The notes under the pieces: model-generated
What the model saw: the letters and a program-made list of their open reading frames with translations, nothing else
Database searches by the model: none
Told to the model about the DNA's origin: nothing
Shown: positions 6,301 to 6,694 of the stretch, piece after piece
Position numbering within the stretch: the first letter of the stretch is position 1
Layout of the letters: each line of letters opens with the position of its first letter
Made by a program: the position numbers and the translations under genes
DNA from: JBFMAE01 sp040756085
Lineage (GTDB): Bacteria > Desulfobacterota > BSN033 > UBA1163
Length of the DNA stretch: 6,694 nt
NCBI GenBank assembly: GCA_040756085.1
Contig: JBFMAE010000123.1
Location: forward strand, 1-6,694
Direction of reading: 5' to 3'

Positions 6301-6325
6301 AAATATTATAATATTTATAATATTT
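6301..6325. repeat. AT-rich palindrome and tandem 9-mer beside the mmsA promoter
   Basis: AAATATTATAATATTT (6301-6316) is a perfect 16-bp palindrome. The 9-mer ATAATATTT also occurs twice in exact tandem (6308-6316 and 6317-6325). Both end at the stop codon of the gene to the right and begin three bases upstream of the predicted -35. An operator or UP element is possible; simple AT-rich composition could also produce it. Confidence 0.6.
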
Positions 6326-6673
6326 CTACTTTTTAGGAAGAAGCTCGGCATCAACCTCTCCTCCGAAGCTCTCTTGAAGTGTCTTTTGAAGTTCTTGAAA
6401 ATCTTCCTTCTTTTCCACTTCGACGACCAGTTCTGTGTCATCCAGGAGCCTCAATCTTCCAAACCGATGAACTATTTCGATCACTTTTGAGGGATCGACC
6501 GTCACCCATCCTTTCATCCGGCGGACCAGTTCCTCCCCGTTGAAAGCCCTCTCAATCCTGAGCTCAACCCTTCTCTCCTTCGCTTCCCATCCGATCAGGG
6601 CAGGTTGAACAACCAATGGGGTGACTGGATCATGCATCGCCGCACATCGAAACCACAACTTTGCCCGAATCAT
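6326..6673 (-). CDS. Unrecognised 115-residue protein
   Basis: A complete small gene with AAAGGAG (6687-6681) seven bases before its ATG and a TAG stop at 6328-6326. I do not recognise the family. The protein has no signal peptide, no membrane segment and no metal-binding cysteine cluster (one Cys, at position 10). It begins MIRAKLWFRCAAMHDPVTPLVVQPALIGWEAKERRVELRIERAF in spirit of a beta-rich N-terminal part up to about residue 43, followed by a basic helix (GEELVRRMKGW) and alternating strand-helix segments, ending in an acidic-basic tail. Its composition is charged and soluble, with the coding character of a real protein. It reads in the same direction as mmsA, but a promoter separates them. 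Its upstream neighbour is outside the window. Confidence 0.72.
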   Translation of the reverse strand: MIRAKLWFRCAAMHDPVTPLVVQPALIGWEAKERRVELRIERAFNGEELVRRMKGWVTVDPSKVIEIVHRFGRLRLLDDTELVVEVEKKEDFQELQKTLQESFGGEVDAELLPKK

Positions 6674-6694
6674 TTATGGTCTCCTTTCTTTAAG

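Noticed and set aside
1..6694. tRNA, rRNA, CRISPR, transposase or phage genes
   Set aside because: No repeat-spacer pattern, cloverleaf, integrase or transposase motifs were seen on either strand.

Overview
The window is compact bacterial DNA of moderate GC with strong Shine-Dalgarno sites and tightly packed operons. It reads as the genome of an anaerobic or microaerophilic bacterium that degrades acyl-CoA compounds. A Desulfobacterota-like (former Deltaproteobacteria) or similar syntrophic lineage is my best guess. The grounds are a possible iron-sulfur flavoprotein beside beta-oxidation-type genes and a GC-rich nested palindromic repeat of a kind I associate with such genomes. No marker gene fixes the lineage.

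Left part (1-4049, plus strand): a probable six-gene operon. It runs: a 5'-truncated TetR regulator, two different short-chain dehydrogenases (SDRs), a crotonase-type enoyl-CoA hydratase with both catalytic glutamates, a flavodoxin-fold flavoprotein with a CX2CX2CX5C cysteine motif, and a MaoC/PhaJ-type hydratase that probably starts at TTG 3621. The first three genes overlap or nearly touch. The SDR2-crotonase gap holds a palindromic repeat. Together the enzymes could hydrate enoyl-CoA with either stereochemistry, oxidise or reduce the 3-hydroxyacyl product, and move electrons through the flavoprotein. Thiolase, acyl-CoA dehydrogenase and CoA ligase are not in the window, so the true substrate is unknown.

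Middle (4050-4118): a strong hairpin separates the convergent operons. Its T-tract lies on the minus-strand side, so it mainly serves the minus-strand operon.

Right part (4119-6673, minus strand): a CoA-acylating methylmalonate-semialdehyde dehydrogenase (MmsA-like) is followed after 20 nt by a small four-helix ferritin-like protein. By motif alignment, that protein has lost most diiron ligands. The pair has a near-consensus sigma70-type promoter (TTGACA, 17 nt, TATAAG) next to an AT-rich perfect palindrome, and a predicted leader of about 195 nt with a hairpin. Upstream lies a complete 115-residue protein that I do not recognise.

No RNA genes, CRISPR arrays, insertion sequences or phage genes were seen. 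The most unusual items are the degenerate ferritin-like partner of MmsA, the mixed two-hydratase/two-SDR/flavoprotein cassette, and the structured leader.
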